Source: Trichomonas vaginalis G3
Lineage: Eukaryota > Parabasalia > Trichomonadida > Trichomonadidae
DNA length: 64,000 bases
Direction of reading: 5' to 3'
Assembly (NCBI RefSeq): GCF_026262505.1
Contig: NC_067207.1
Location: 19,622,082-19,686,081 of the forward strand
Made by a program: the position numbers and the translations under genes. Positions 1 through 10,942 of this stretch are shown one piece after another. The stretch's first letter is position 1, and the number at the start of each line of letters is the position of its first letter. The notes under the pieces were generated by a model. It was given only the letters and a program-made list of their open reading frames with translations, was not told the DNA's origin and did no database searches.

Positions 1-3000
1 AAGTTCCAAGAGGTTTTGAAGATCACAATGGAGTGCACTTCATCTAAAACTGTTTGTGGCGTCATCGCAAATGGTTTCGCAGTATTACGTTTACTTAAGG
101 AGTTCCTTGTACACAAAGGTGTCCCAGCAACTCTTCTCAGTTCCCCAATTCCAGGCGAATCCTTCGATAAGACCTTCGAATGCGGCGCATTGTTAATGAC
201 TCGCAACATCAACTCATCAGTCATCGAAAACTTGGACATTTCCACTCTCGTTTTCTACGATATCGACGAAGATTTCCAAACCGACCTCCACATCCAAGAA
301 TACCTCGGCAGATGCTCACAAGTTGCTGTCAAGCGCTTAATCACTGCCGAGTCCGCCGAAACAGCCATCTACGGCCATGTCCTCAACACGGACGAATTCT
401 ACGCCCAAGGCATGGAGAAGGAGGAGGCGGAGGAACTCGTCAGATACTCCATTGCAACAACTTCACCATGGAGTCGCTCCAAAGACCAGAAAACGCAGAC
501 ATTGGACGTTGTCTATCCAGACATGATCACGCAGTTGTACAAGGAATTCAACCAGATTCCTATCTCCAGTTTAGAGACTTCCAAGGAATTCTGGCACCAC
601 ATCTACTCTAAGAACGACGAAGTTCCTGCAAACGGAGACATCACATTGAATTCCGTCAGAAAACTCGTTGACGATGTCTGCAAATTCGGTGTTTTCGATA
701 TCAAGAAGATAGCAGAAGACATGAAATTGTCAGAAGAAGTGACAAAATCTCGTATTCTCATGTCATTCTCGTCAATGCTCGCTGAAACAAATACATACGA
801 TGTTATTTACATCGCATGTTACATTGCCAAAGAACTTTCAGCGAAACAAGTACCGGTAACTGCTGAAGAATGGACAGAATTGTATTCCCAAACATACGAA
901 GATAACAACGACGCAAAGATCATCCAACAAATTCTGTCAGAATCAAAGGTTTACAAGTCATTTGCCAAAACATGTCAATTTGCAAATGACAGAATTGCCG
1001 TTGAAGCATATTCTCAGTTGACAGAAGAATTGTATCCAAGGAGATACTGGACTGACAAGAGCGATCTTCCAACGAAAGAACAATTGAAAGAAGTCCTCAA
1101 ACAAAGCAGTTCTTTCTGGCATGTCAGATACGATGATTTGAGAAGAGAAATGATGGTCGATGTCAACTCTTTCGCCACACATTACAAAGACGAAAAGATC
1201 AAGGATGAATCATTGGCATTGAAGTTCTGTGTTGACATTTTCAAGTGGAATCCAAAGAGTCCAGAATGGGATGAAAACGAAGTTCTTCAAGTCATCGCAA
1301 TGCTCAGTGAATACGGCATTCCTACGAACAAAGGAAATGATGATGGAGAAGAAGTCCTCGCTCTCTGCAATTTGATAAGAAAGACACCGGAAGAAAGTGT
1401 CAAATTCTGTCGTTTGATGCAGGAAGAAATCATGAAATTCTCTTTACACGATGTTTCCATTGTTTTGCCGAACCAAATGACGAATACAGAGGATGTAATC
1501 GAAATTGTCGGCCAAAACATTGCAAACCAGAAACCAAACATCATCGCAATGCACGCAATCAGAAATTATCTCGCGATGACAGAGCAGCAGCGCAAGGATA
1601 ATTTCTCAGGAATATTGCCAGACGGATGGACAGTTGAGACTGATTATCTCTTGTTCAGTTTCTGCTGCCAGTTCGGTATGGAAGCAGCGAACAATTTACC
1701 TGATGTTGATATCGGTGAAACAAGAGAAGGAATTGACGTTTTCGGAAATTACGAAAAACTCTTCAAAGCAACCGAAAATAACTCAGCAATCGTTGAGAAG
1801 AGAATCACAGCAATCGCACAATCAGTTTCTCCTCGTGTTTCTCATTCTTCTTTCTCCGATGAAGAGCCACAAATTCCAAAGACAACAAGATGTGGCAGAA
1901 CCGCCAAAGTCACTTCACCTCCTGAACCAACGACCACCAATCCTAAAGCTGCAAGAATCAAAGAGGAAATCGTCATGAAGGTTCCAGAAAAACCACCACC
2001 AAGTGTCATCATGGTTCCTCCAGAAGTCAGACTGAGAAACCACGAGATGTCGAATGAAGAATTCCTTCAATCTGTCAGAGAAATGCGTATCGCATCCCAG
2101 AACTTGATGAATGCCCTCACAGAAGAACTTTTGCCTCCTGATTTCGTTCTCCAGATTTTGAGAGAAAACAAACTCAGTTCACCTAACATTACTAGTTTGT
2201 TACAGATGGGCAAATTGCAGCCAAACATTGTCTATCAATTACTTGTCGAGCACCAAATTACAAATGAGATTCTGAATGAAACATTGACTTGGGTTCTGAA
2301 CAACAAGTATTTCACTGATGACGTTGTGAGAAACATCTTGGCAATCTACAGGTACAACAAGCAGACAATTTCCCAGGCGATTTCTAACAGAGGAATGGTG
2401 ATTTCGGACCAGAAACAAACGCCACCTCCGCCTCCAGCGACTGCTCCTCAGAATCCGCCACAAATTAAACCACCAATTCAGTATTCTGTCATTTATCAGC
2501 AGCCAGTTGTACAACAAATGCCTCTACAAGTACAACAGCAGATACAGATGCAACAAATGATGCTTAACCAGAATAATAATAAGAAATCTAAGGGTAAAGC
2601 TGCACAACCAGCCCAGCCAACACCACAACAGCAGCAACAACAGGCACAACAACCACCGCAGATGAATCCGGCCTTAACTCAGCAAATGTATTATATGCAA
2701 TACGCATATGCCCAACAACAAGCTGCAGTTGCACAGCAACAACAGGCAGCTGCCCAGGCCGCCGCTGCTGCACAGGCTCAGCAAAACCAGGCACAACAAA
2801 ATCAGAATAAGAAGAATCAACCACCACCACCACCGTTGCCACAACCAGCGGCAGCATTGCCAGTAAGGCATAAGAGAGGTCCTAAATCTGCAGCAGAAAA
2901 GGCAGCCGAGAAGCAAGCTCAAGAAGCTGCACAAGCCGCTCAAGCTGCAGCATCAGCCGGCTCACAGGGAATCGCAGTTCCCCTCAAAATGAACGCCCAG

Positions 3001-3150
3001 CCATCTGTTGTCCCATTTATCCCTGTTCCTTTGAAGAGTGACAACAAATCTGACGACACAAGAAGAGGTCAGAAGATTATTGAGTCAACTGTCTTGGATA
3101 CACTATTTAACAAGTTGGACAAGATCGACAAGGACCACAACAAGAAGTGA
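1..3150 (+). CDS. CHD/SNF2-type chromatin remodeller, C-terminal part (5' end outside window)
   Basis: The frame is open from base 1 and stops at 3148-3150, so the gene starts upstream of the window; the ATG at 28 is internal. Seen: residues ~6-145 resemble a degenerate SNF2 helicase C domain, ending with a VAVKRLITAESAETA segment that matches the family's VKVYRLIT.NTVEE end motif. Around residues 420-480 a WDENEVLQVIAMLSEYGIP stretch resembles the SANT-like block of CHD proteins, followed by a PEESVKFCRLMQEEI helix. The tail (about 800-1000) is low complexity: proline runs, then Gln-rich and Ala-rich tracts, then an AT-hook-like KRGPK at about 960. Inference: nuclear ATP-dependent nucleosome remodeller of the CHD class; the helicase C part is so divergent that activity is doubtful from this fragment alone. 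A different SNF2 subfamily is possible. Confidence 0.6.
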   Translation, partial: KFQEVLKITMECTSSKTVCGVIANGFAVLRLLKEFLVHKGVPATLLSSPIPGESFDKTFECGALLMTRNINSSVIENLDISTLVFYDIDEDFQTDLHIQEYLGRCSQVAVKRLITAESAETAIYGHVLNTDEFYAQGMEKEEAEELVRYSIATTSPWSRSKDQKTQTLDVVYPDMITQLYKEFNQIPISSLETSKEFWHHIYSKNDEVPANGDITLNSVRKLVDDVCKFGVFDIKKIAEDMKLSEEVTKSRILMSFSSMLAETNTYDVIYIACYIAKELSAKQVPVTAEEWTELYSQTYEDNNDAKIIQQILSESKVYKSFAKTCQFANDRIAVEAYSQLTEELYPRRYWTDKSDLPTKEQLKEVLKQSSSFWHVRYDDLRREMMVDVNSFATHYKDEKIKDESLALKFCVDIFKWNPKSPEWDENEVLQVIAMLSEYGIPTNKGNDDGEEVLALCNLIRKTPEESVKFCRLMQEEIMKFSLHDVSIVLPNQMTNTEDVIEIVGQNIANQKPNIIAMHAIRNYLAMTEQQRKDNFSGILPDGWTVETDYLLFSFCCQFGMEAANNLPDVDIGETREGIDVFGNYEKLFKATENNSAIVEKRITAIAQSVSPRVSHSSFSDEEPQIPKTTRCGRTAKVTSPPEPTTTNPKAARIKEEIVMKVPEKPPPSVIMVPPEVRLRNHEMSNEEFLQSVREMRIASQNLMNALTEELLPPDFVLQILRENKLSSPNITSLLQMGKLQPNIVYQLLVEHQITNEILNETLTWVLNNKYFTDDVVRNILAIYRYNKQTISQAISNRGMVISDQKQTPPPPPATAPQNPPQIKPPIQYSVIYQQPVVQQMPLQVQQQIQMQQMMLNQNNNKKSKGKAAQPAQPTPQQQQQQAQQPPQMNPALTQQMYYMQYAYAQQQAAVAQQQQAAAQAAAAAQAQQNQAQQNQNKKNQPPPPPLPQPAAALPVRHKRGPKSAAEKAAEKQAQEAAQAAQAAASAGSQGIAVPLKMNAQPSVVPFIPVPLKSDNKSDDTRRGQKIIESTVLDTLFNKLDKIDKDHNKK

Positions 3151-3701
3151 AATTGATTTTTTTTCTACAAAAACAAAAGTTTATGAATTATATATCTCTT
3201 TATATTCATTTTTATTTCATTACGAATAAAAGAATGTTTTTTATTATTCCCTTTTTTGTTTTGGTGTAATTTTGAAAATTATTTTTCCATTTGAACAACA
3301 AAAAATCATCTTTTCAATAATAACATAAGCAGATCATTTCAATTTTATATGTTCATTGAGAAGATTGGTACACAAAGATTATGAATTTCATAAATTATAA
3401 ATTTATGTGCCTATTTGTATGAAATGACCATCAAACACATTCCTATTTCCATGTATACATCATGAACAAAACCATATGTCTTATTGAATATATGTATGAT
3501 TGAATTTTAACCAAAACGTTCAGTTATAGGGATGTACATACAGGCTTATAATACATAATTTCATTTTCAATATTCTATCTTCAATCTCGCAGATAATTAT
3601 GAATTTATTCAAGATATCTTCTCACATCACTCAGTAACATAGTATTAAACATAAATTCGGATTTAAAAAAATAAGATAGTGGGTTTATACAAATAATACA
3701 A
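3151..3701. other. AT-rich intergenic spacer
   Basis: No coding frame or RNA gene seen. A T-run follows the remodeller stop codon at once, and an AATAAA-like ACGAATAAAAG lies near 3221, compatible with a short 3' UTR. The rest is AT-rich sequence between two converging genes. Confidence 0.6.
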
Positions 3702-4751
3702 CTAATTAAAGCCAATAGCCATAAGAATATAAACAGGACTAATGTCATTATTAGACTTATAATCTTCAGTTTCTTCTACTTTTTTTGTTTCTCCGGTGTT
3801 GACAAGAACAGGATTAGAAAAGTCTAAAGAATATTCATTTTGACAGTTAAATGTACTTAGATGATTAAGATGAAATGAAAGATTAATACTATCACCAATT
3901 ATTGCTGAACTCGAGGGGTTTAAAATAGCAATTACATTGTTTGATAAATAGCTACAATTTGTTACTGAAGAACCAGAACCGCAATTGAAAATATATTGAC
4001 CTGTATTATTTTTAAATATAGTGTTATAAATGTTAAGAGGTGCACTTCCAACTATTCCCGCACTACCACTTGGAGCTTTGTTATCAAGGAAGTTGCAAGT
4101 TATTATTTTATGGGATGAAGATCCATGGAAACCAATATATTCTTTGAGTACTGTATTGTTATATATTGTTGAATAGTTGAATACGCCAACACCTGTTGTC
4201 TCCCAAAGCGCATAGGCGACGTTGCCTGTATTATATGCAAACGAAATATTGGAAGATGTCAATAGTTGATTTCCTTGTGACATTGCAACACAATTATAAT
4301 GTCCTTTAGAGATTGCTATTGTAGATTGATAGAGAGAGTTTAAACTCACACTGTCACCATTCGCTTTTGTATAAGAATGACCACCCCAACCTGTACTCAT
4401 TGATTCTGATGTATTATAGCTACAGATTCGAGCCTGAACGCTTTGTCCACCCATCTTGTATATAGAGCCGCCACCATTTGAGTTTTGAGAGTATGAATTC
4501 AAAAATGAGCAACTAAGGACAAGAAGATTATTACTTGCGTCAATTTGAATTACTCCATTTGGGCTAAAATTTTGGAATACACAATTATCAACAAATACAT
4601 CATTAGACTCTGTAATTCTGCTAGAACCATTGTTAATGTAGATTGGAGCTCCAGGGGGATAATAGTTTTCCCAATCAGCAATTGCTTGATGGATTCTTAA
4701 CATACTAGAGATGCCTAGAATTGGGAGAATAAGTGCTCTTTTTTCCATCAT
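3702..4751 (-). CDS. beta-helix-like repeat protein, putative surface protein (349 aa)
   Basis: Function not assigned. Seen: many short Asn/Ser/Thr/Cys-rich segments (for example DVFVDNCVFQNF, VLSCSFLNSYSQNS, IITCNFLDNKAPSGSAG) with the ~20-25 residue spacing of right-handed parallel beta-helix proteins, as in PMP-like trichomonad surface proteins. It shares a GGGSI..GGQ..Q...CSY.SSE...GWGGHSY block and a C-terminal NCQ.EY block with the gene at 34017-35051, so the two are paralogues. The N-terminus has a weak hydrophobic stretch (ALILPILGISSML) that could be a signal peptide. The C-terminus ends inside what looks like the start of a hydrophobic segment (PVYILMAIGF), so a membrane anchor may have been lost. 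Start chosen at the first ATG of an ATGATG pair. Confidence 0.55.
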   Translation of the reverse strand: MMEKRALILPILGISSMLRIHQAIADWENYYPPGAPIYINNGSSRITESNDVFVDNCVFQNFSPNGVIQIDASNNLLVLSCSFLNSYSQNSNGGGSIYKMGGQSVQARICSYNTSESMSTGWGGHSYTKANGDSVSLNSLYQSTIAISKGHYNCVAMSQGNQLLTSSNISFAYNTGNVAYALWETTGVGVFNYSTIYNNTVLKEYIGFHGSSSHKIITCNFLDNKAPSGSAGIVGSAPLNIYNTIFKNNTGQYIFNCGSGSSVTNCSYLSNNVIAILNPSSSAIIGDSINLSFHLNHLSTFNCQNEYSLDFSNPVLVNTGETKKVEETEDYKSNNDISPVYILMAIGFN

Positions 4752-5544
4752 CAGTGGTTTTAGAAATTTTGAGATTGGGCAAAAAAGGTTTTGACAGTAA
4801 ACATTGGAGAAAAAAACTCAAAATTTAAATAGTATTATAGAAATGATTAATATCGAATTAATTTGAGTGTATTTGAAAATATCAACTTTTCAAAAAATCA
4901 GCAAGTTTGACAAAATGAACAAATGCATATTTTCTCTTCAAACTAATATTTTTCAACAAATTAACAAATTATATTTGAGTCCTTAATTATCACTTTTCCT
5001 GTAATTCACAATTTTTTGAGTGAGAAAAATTTTTAATTATGCAATCTACTTCCACAATGAAACGTATACGAAGGATTTAATAAATCTATTTTTAAAACTC
5101 TTTGAAAAATTCAATTGCATGATATTTCAATAATATACATTCAAGTAAATTCAATCCTAATCTTAATTTAAGAGTAAAATGAAACTTTGAATTAGCTAAT
5201 ACACCAAAATATTTAAATCTTTTATTTAACATATTGAAATTTTGGGATAAATTTACTCAATTCTAAAATCATCGAAATTTTATTAAAATGTAATTCTATA
5301 ACCAATGATTTTTATTATTATTTTTAAACAAATTTAAAGGTTCTTATCCGCCTTGATCAAATTTCTTACTCTTTATTTTGGTTCTGTTTTTCATGTATTA
5401 ATATTAATAAACTAATTAGGTATTTTCTCAATACTTTTATACCATAACGTTCAAAATAGATAACGCTTTAAAATATCTTTAATTTCTTAAAACATTTTTT
5501 TTTTGTAAACAGTAAATCATTTAACACGAAGCTTTACAAATTCA
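4752..5544. other. AT-rich intergenic spacer
   Basis: About 0.8 kb of AT-rich sequence with no supported gene. It separates the minus-strand beta-helix gene from the cyclase remnant. Confidence 0.6.
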
Positions 5545-5760
5545 ATGATCCTTGGACGCGTTCAGATATCAGATGACACTAAATCTCTAATAGATGGTCT
5601 AGACTACATTATCGAAGAACGTGGTGAAATCTTTTTGAAAGGCAAAGGAAATCGTAAGACTTTCTTTGTTTCTCTTCCTGCAAAAAATAACAATATAGAA
5701 AACTCTCTCATTTTGAAAATTAGTTTACAATTATATTTTCCTTGTTATATTATGAAATAA
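5545..5760 (+). pseudogene. remnant of a class III nucleotide cyclase catalytic domain
   Basis: The 71-residue frame begins ILGRVQISDDTKSLIDG and continues to EERGEIFLKGKGNRKTFFV. This matches the last part of adenylate/guanylate cyclase domains, where a GRVQIS..T..L segment is followed by a RGEI.VKGKG.M.TYFL end. Nothing of the catalytic metal-binding part is present; an in-frame stop lies a short way upstream and no cyclase-like sequence was seen before it. After the domain end the frame runs on into unrelated hydrophobic sequence. Trichomonads have large families of membrane-bound receptor-type cyclases, so this is most simply a dead fragment of one. Identification is good; expression is unlikely. 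Confidence 0.7.
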
Positions 5761-6424
5761 AGTTTGTTTATTTGAATTTCATTTTGATCATAAAAATGAT
5801 ATATTACGATTCTAATGAATCATTTATATCATAAAAATTATTAGAAAAATTATGCTTTGGATAATGCACATGAGTATCGCATCATACACAAATATTGAAT
5901 TCTAGAATCAAACCCTAGTTTTAGACATTTTAATTTGAAAATCAAATTTCAATAAAAAACTCTTTTATAATGAATAATTTATAATGAACTTATTCAGTAT
6001 TCACTTTTATCATGTTTCGAAATATTACAAATGGGAAATCAACAAAATCATAGATTTTTTTCAAAGAAAGTGAGAAAATAATAGCACATTATCTATAAGC
6101 ATCGAATAGTAATCTCATGAAACTAAAATTGGTGGATGTTTATTACATTTCTGAAAATAATTCAATTAGTTTTACTAATTTATTTGAAGAAAACATCATA
6201 AAGCTTGACCCAAAAGCATGCCTGTATCAAATCCATAATGCAAATCATTAATTTTTTAAAACATATTAATAATTGAAAACCGCTTCACTCATTCAATTTT
6301 TAATCTATTTTGGTGAAAGTGATAAATCAATCATTGAGATTGGTATACATAGCTTCATATTGTCCTTTTCATAGGAATTTTTTGTTTGTTATCGTGAATT
6401 TTTAAATAGAAACCGATTTTTTAA
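5761..6424. other. AT-rich intergenic spacer
   Basis: No gene seen; simple AT-rich sequence up to the target-site copy of the outer DNA transposon. Confidence 0.6.
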
Positions 6425-6431
6425 TTCAAAA
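6425..6431. repeat. target-site duplication of outer DNA transposon (left)
   Basis: TTCAAAA directly precedes the inverted repeat that starts at 6432; the same seven bases follow the matching inverted repeat at 31382-31388. If the terminal T/A is counted with the flank instead, the match is ATTCAAAA plus one mismatch, that is 8 of 9, close to the 9-bp duplications of Mutator-like elements. Confidence 0.75.
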
Positions 6432-6448
6432 TAAGGGTTTCGTTTTGC
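6432..6448 (+). repeat. left inverted repeat of outer DNA transposon
   Basis: Perfect 17-bp match in inverted orientation to 31365-31381; similarity then continues weakly as an A-run. Confidence 0.75.
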
Positions 6449-7343
6449 TAAAATTGTCACTTTTATAGCATATTTGTTTTTGGATGTTTTGCGAAACCAA
6501 AAAAACAAACTATGATATACAATGTGTGTGTAAAGAAAATACTTTATTTACTAGTTAAAAAATCATTTGGTATTGATCAAGTTATTTTTTCTGGATAAGA
6601 TATTATATGGATAATTGGATAGAAAATACAATTATATAATCTTGTACCTGGTTTAATTAAGCTAATTGTCATCAGAAACTTGTAATTTTTATGAATTTCA
6701 GATTTTCTTTTCATTACTGCTTTTCTTAATAGGTCAAGTTCTTATTTACGTTATAAAGTATGATATTTACAAATATCAAGTTATCATGTTTTTTGAGAAA
6801 TTATGAGAAACAAACAAAAATGAAAAAGATAGGAATAGCAATGAATAGTGATGTGGGTATAGAAAATGTAAGAGATATGAATGCAAAGCAATCAGTATTT
6901 AGGATATTGACCATAGATTTCGAAAAAAAAATGCTGCATATTGAGCGAAAACTATGATTATATTATAAGGCTGTCATTTAAAGCATAATGAAACTATTCC
7001 CTTTTCATTTTAATCGAATAAGATAGTAAAGATTTTTGAATTAGCTAGAAACTGATGAGATGTTTTCACAAATCAGATTTTTAATCTCTATAATGCATAA
7101 TTCACTCAATATCTCAATTTTGATATTGCGAGATATTTTTGCTATCGGTTTCGCAATTTTGACACAATAGCAAGAGGGTTCTATAAGCATTATTATCAAC
7201 GTAGAATCTGAATATCATATCAGAAAATGTCGCAAATCTGACATTTACCCGACCAAATAGCAAAAATAATTGAATACTTTTCGCAAAAACTTTAAAAATC
7301 GATAAAAATATGAAATATAGATATTAAAGAGACTTTTTATATA

Positions 7344-7348
7344 ATATT
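7344..7348. repeat. Polinton target-site duplication (left)
   Basis: ATATT next to the left inverted repeat; the same five bases follow the right one at 31237-31241. Polintons usually give 6 bp; here 5 match. Confidence 0.65.
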
Positions 7349-7452
7349 AGGTCAGGTAAGTGGGGCTTCCAGGGGCTGCGCCCCTTCTAGCCCCTAAGAA
7401 ATTTTGCCCAAGACCCAAGAGGAGGACCGAACCCCAGCCGACCAGCCGGTGA
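7349..7452 (+). repeat. Polinton left terminal inverted repeat (104 bp)
   Basis: Matches the reverse complement of 31133-31236 along its whole length. GC-rich compared with the flanks; contains a GGGGCTGCGCCCC self-complementary core. Starts with AG, as is typical of Polinton ends. Confidence 0.92.
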
Positions 7453-7600
7453 TAAAAACCAAAACCGTTTTTAAAAAGTGACAGACAACTCCGTTTTTTA
7501 AAAGTGACAAAACCGTTTTTCACTATATAAGAGATATGCAAACAAAAAAGTGACAGCCGCATGTTTTAAACTACAAAAACCGTTTTTTACTTCACTTAAA
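7453..7600 (+). promoter_or_regulatory. left subterminal region with repeated AAAAAGTGACA and CCGTTTTT motifs
   Basis: Three copies of AAAAAGTGACA (about 7473, 7500, 7546) alternate with copies of CCGTTTTT (about 7466, 7491, 7513, 7579). A TCACTTAAAATG initiator-like context directly precedes the first gene at 7601. The CCGTT units resemble Myb-type sites used at trichomonad promoters; that link is inference. Confidence 0.5.
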
Positions 7601-10600
7601 ATGCCACGTAAGCTACGTAAGAATATACGTAAGAGGAAGAGAGCATTGAAACATCCAATAGTAAAACTGACACCACAACAACAGTTGCAACAACAAATGA
7701 TGAATGACCCCACTATGTTGCAACAAATGTCAAGCAACCCTATGCTTTTAAACCGAGTTATTGGTGCACAGAGTGGAGGTTTAAGAGCGGCACTTTTAGC
7801 GAAAATGGCAGGCTATGGTGGAGCTGCAGACGGAACAGCTTATAACCCTCAAAGTCAAATGAATTTGAGTTCACTCAAAAATCAAATAACAGATGTCAAA
7901 AAGTCAAACATAGACATACAGAAACAAATAAGTGAAAACGAAAAGAAACTAGAATATGACAGACACACAAAGAAACTCAATGAGTTAAACGTAGAGAAAA
8001 AGAAGAAAGAAGAACAACTGAAAGAACTAAGTACAGAGGAATATGCGAAAAAAGTGTCAGAAAAAGCAGCAGAAGTAGCAAAAATGGAACAAGATGTTAT
8101 AAATTTGAAAAACCATACTACTCAATATAAAGTACTGAAAGATGAAGAGATAAAACAAAAAGCCCTGAAGACATATATGGATAGCGATGAGTATAAAAAA
8201 GAAGTTGAAGCAAATGTAAAGGCAGAAAAACTTTTACAGTTGCAAAACCAAACCGTACAGTATGAAAACTTAGCACAAGAAAGTAAAATAACGACGCAGC
8301 CATGCAAAAGGCAATGAAAAGCGCAGAATATATAAAAGCTAATAATGACTGGTTAGATGCCCAAGCCAACGCTAAAGCAGCCCAACTTATAGGGTCAATA
8401 AGGACAAAAATACAAGCGGATGAAGACAGTTCAAATGAAGCTTTAATGAATGCTGACTTTAAGAACGCCTTCGAAGCTCTTCATAGTAAGGTAAAACTAG
8501 TGAACGACTTCTCATCTGGAAAGAAACTGAAGTCTGAAGGTTTCGACAACGAGTTAAGAGAAGTAGCACAAAATATGACGAAAATAACAGATGCAGCAAC
8601 GAGACAGGCAGTTCAAAGTGCCTATGACGCCGTTAGAGCAACTGTTGTGGAAAGTCAAGAAAAAGAGTTACAACAGACCAAAACAGACCTAGTAAATGCT
8701 TTCTTAAAAACGAAAAGTCAGGTAGGACATTATGCTGCAGATGGAACATATGTGCCAGCTGGTGGAACTTATATACCACCAAACCCTCCAAGAGAAGCAC
8801 CTGCACCAGGACTACCTAAAACATTTACATCGTCACATGGACACAGACACAGGCATGCACCAAAACCAACACAACAACCAACACAACAACCAACAGTTCA
8901 AAATCCAGCACCACAACAACAACCAACAGTTCAAAACCCTGCACAACAACCAACAGTTCAAAACCCTGCACAACAACAACCACAAACAGAGCAAGGACAT
9001 AAAAGAAGTAGAGAACAAGGAAACCAAGAATTCTTAAAAATGCTTAAGGAAGATTATGGTTACCCAGATACTCTTGACTTTAGTGACAGATATAAAGAAG
9101 CTATTAGAAAGTTCAAGGAAGGAAATACTGACCCGAACCTATTTAGCTTTATGGTTCAGCACCAAATGGGATATAATTTCAAACCTGGAAAATACAAGCT
9201 CGCTAAGGGATATGATTTAATAGCATATCATCCAAATGACATGAATGAATTTACTCCGAGATATTTGGTGTCAGAGCTAAATGATAATTCAACTCTCTTC
9301 ATGAAACGCGTAAAAAATAGAGACGGAACGAAAGAAGAAAGGTTTATGAGTCCGGATGACTTAGATAGGGAACTTGTTGAAAACGGTCTCGGAATATATG
9401 AAATGCCAGCAGATGAGGTACAAGAAACTCCACAGGAAGAAGTTCAGATACAACCAGACATGGAAGAAATAGTTCAGCAACAACAGCTAGAAGAGCCTGA
9501 AGGAAACGAACAAGTCCCTCCTTTGGAAACTAACTTCGCAGAACTAGATGAAGATTTGGAACAGCCGAAAAATCTTGACCCTCAACAAGTGTATGCGGAG
9601 AATATGGAATCTTTCCAAGAGTCTAAGAAAAATTCGGCTGACATAGTAGAAGAATATCGAAAAATGTTCGCCGACATACAAAAGACTCCAACATCAGATG
9701 AAAATATTCAGCATAGAATGGAAGAACTGAAAGAAAGTGTACGCAAATACAACAATCCTTTTTACTTACGACCATATAACGTTCAATCTTTGGCTGAACT
9801 CGGTGAAAATAAAAGGTTAAATTTCACCAAAACATATAGAAATGAAACATTGTTTAAAGTTCATTCAGAACCTAACCAAGATGGAAACAAACCTACTTTT
9901 GTTTCTGCAGACTATGGAACTACAATGAGATGGGGTCATAAAGCTAATCCGGATAGGTGGTTCATAAACTTACAACCACAATTCCAAGAAGTTGTAGACG
10001 CAATGGAAGTGAATGGTGAACCAGATATAGCTGGTATTTTCAGCGCGGCTTTAATGCCATTGAAAGATATGAAACATGCAGATATTTTGAACCAGTATGA
10101 AATGAACATGGCTGATGGAAATATAACACCTGACGTTCTAGAACATTTATCTCAAAGAACTACACAGAACCATAGAGATGGTATATTTGGTGAAGAGTTT
10201 AGAAAGAAAGTTAGGGAGATAGAAGGAAGAGAACCTATTGTACATGACCTTGCAAACGAAAGTTTACAAAATGTCATAAAAACTTACTTTGCAGACAATG
10301 AACTGAGAAGGGATGAATATTTAAGAAAACTCAAATGGACAGTACCAAATGAAATGTTAGTATTGAAAAACATGTTCCTTGACAAAATAAAACCAACTAC
10401 AGAAATAAATGACGCAAGACTGAAACATTGGTAAAAGCTTTCCCATTCACAAAAGATATTATTGGTAACATGGAAAGAAAACCAGAATGGCTACAAAAAC
10501 ATATATTTGGAAACGAGCTTATTCCATATGGACAAGCTCTGTTTGAAGAGCTTGAGCGGAAACTCAGGAAAGAGTCATGCAAACAATACGCGAAGACTCA

Positions 10601-10911
10601 AATACAAACTATGACAAATCTTTCTAGGATATAGGTTACCTGAGATGGGCGACCAGAGCCCAAAGGCAAAAAGGACATGGGAAATTTACAACATACTAGG
10701 TGAACATGAGGCAAAGATGCAACAACTTGAAGCAGAGGGCAAGTTACCAAAAGCGACACCAAAGAAGAAGAGAAGAGTAGAACAAAGTGAAAGTAGTGAA
10801 GAAGTAACTTCATCTAGTGAAAGTAGTGGCAATGAAGGAAAAAGAAGAGTTAAAAACTCAGTCAGGAAGAAAGTAAAGCTTGGTCCGAGTGGGTTCTATT
10901 ATGATATATAA
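7601..10911 (+). pseudogene. Polinton coiled-coil structural gene region (broken)
   Basis: Begins at an ATG with initiator context and a very basic N-terminus (MPRKLRKNIRKRKR). The first ~230 residues turn into a long Lys/Glu-rich coiled coil with heptad character, then a Gln/Pro section with repeated QQPTVQNPA units and a His-rich HGHRHRH patch (near 8836-8850), then an acidic Gln-rich stretch and a folded-looking part, ending in a Lys/Ser-rich basic tail near 10760-10900. No enzyme motif seen. Position at the left end next to the capsid genes suggests a virion or scaffold protein, which is inference. The region is read in more than one frame and looks broken, about three breaks. Confidence 0.5.
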
Positions 10912-10942
10912 ATCCAACTATTCTATATTTTACCCATATGAA

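Noticed and set aside
180-2943. Overlapping frames inside the chromatin-remodeller gene, including Val/Leu-rich minus-strand frames over the Gln-rich tract
   Set aside because: Shadows of the long plus-strand frame; low-complexity antisense of CAA/CAG repeats.
6760-6957. 65-codon frame inside the outer DNA transposon
   Set aside because: AT-rich sequence by chance; no domain, no promoter context, no transposase motif.
7347-7737. Minus-strand frames at the left Polinton end
   Set aside because: They read across the inverted repeat and antisense to the first gene, without promoter context or domain.
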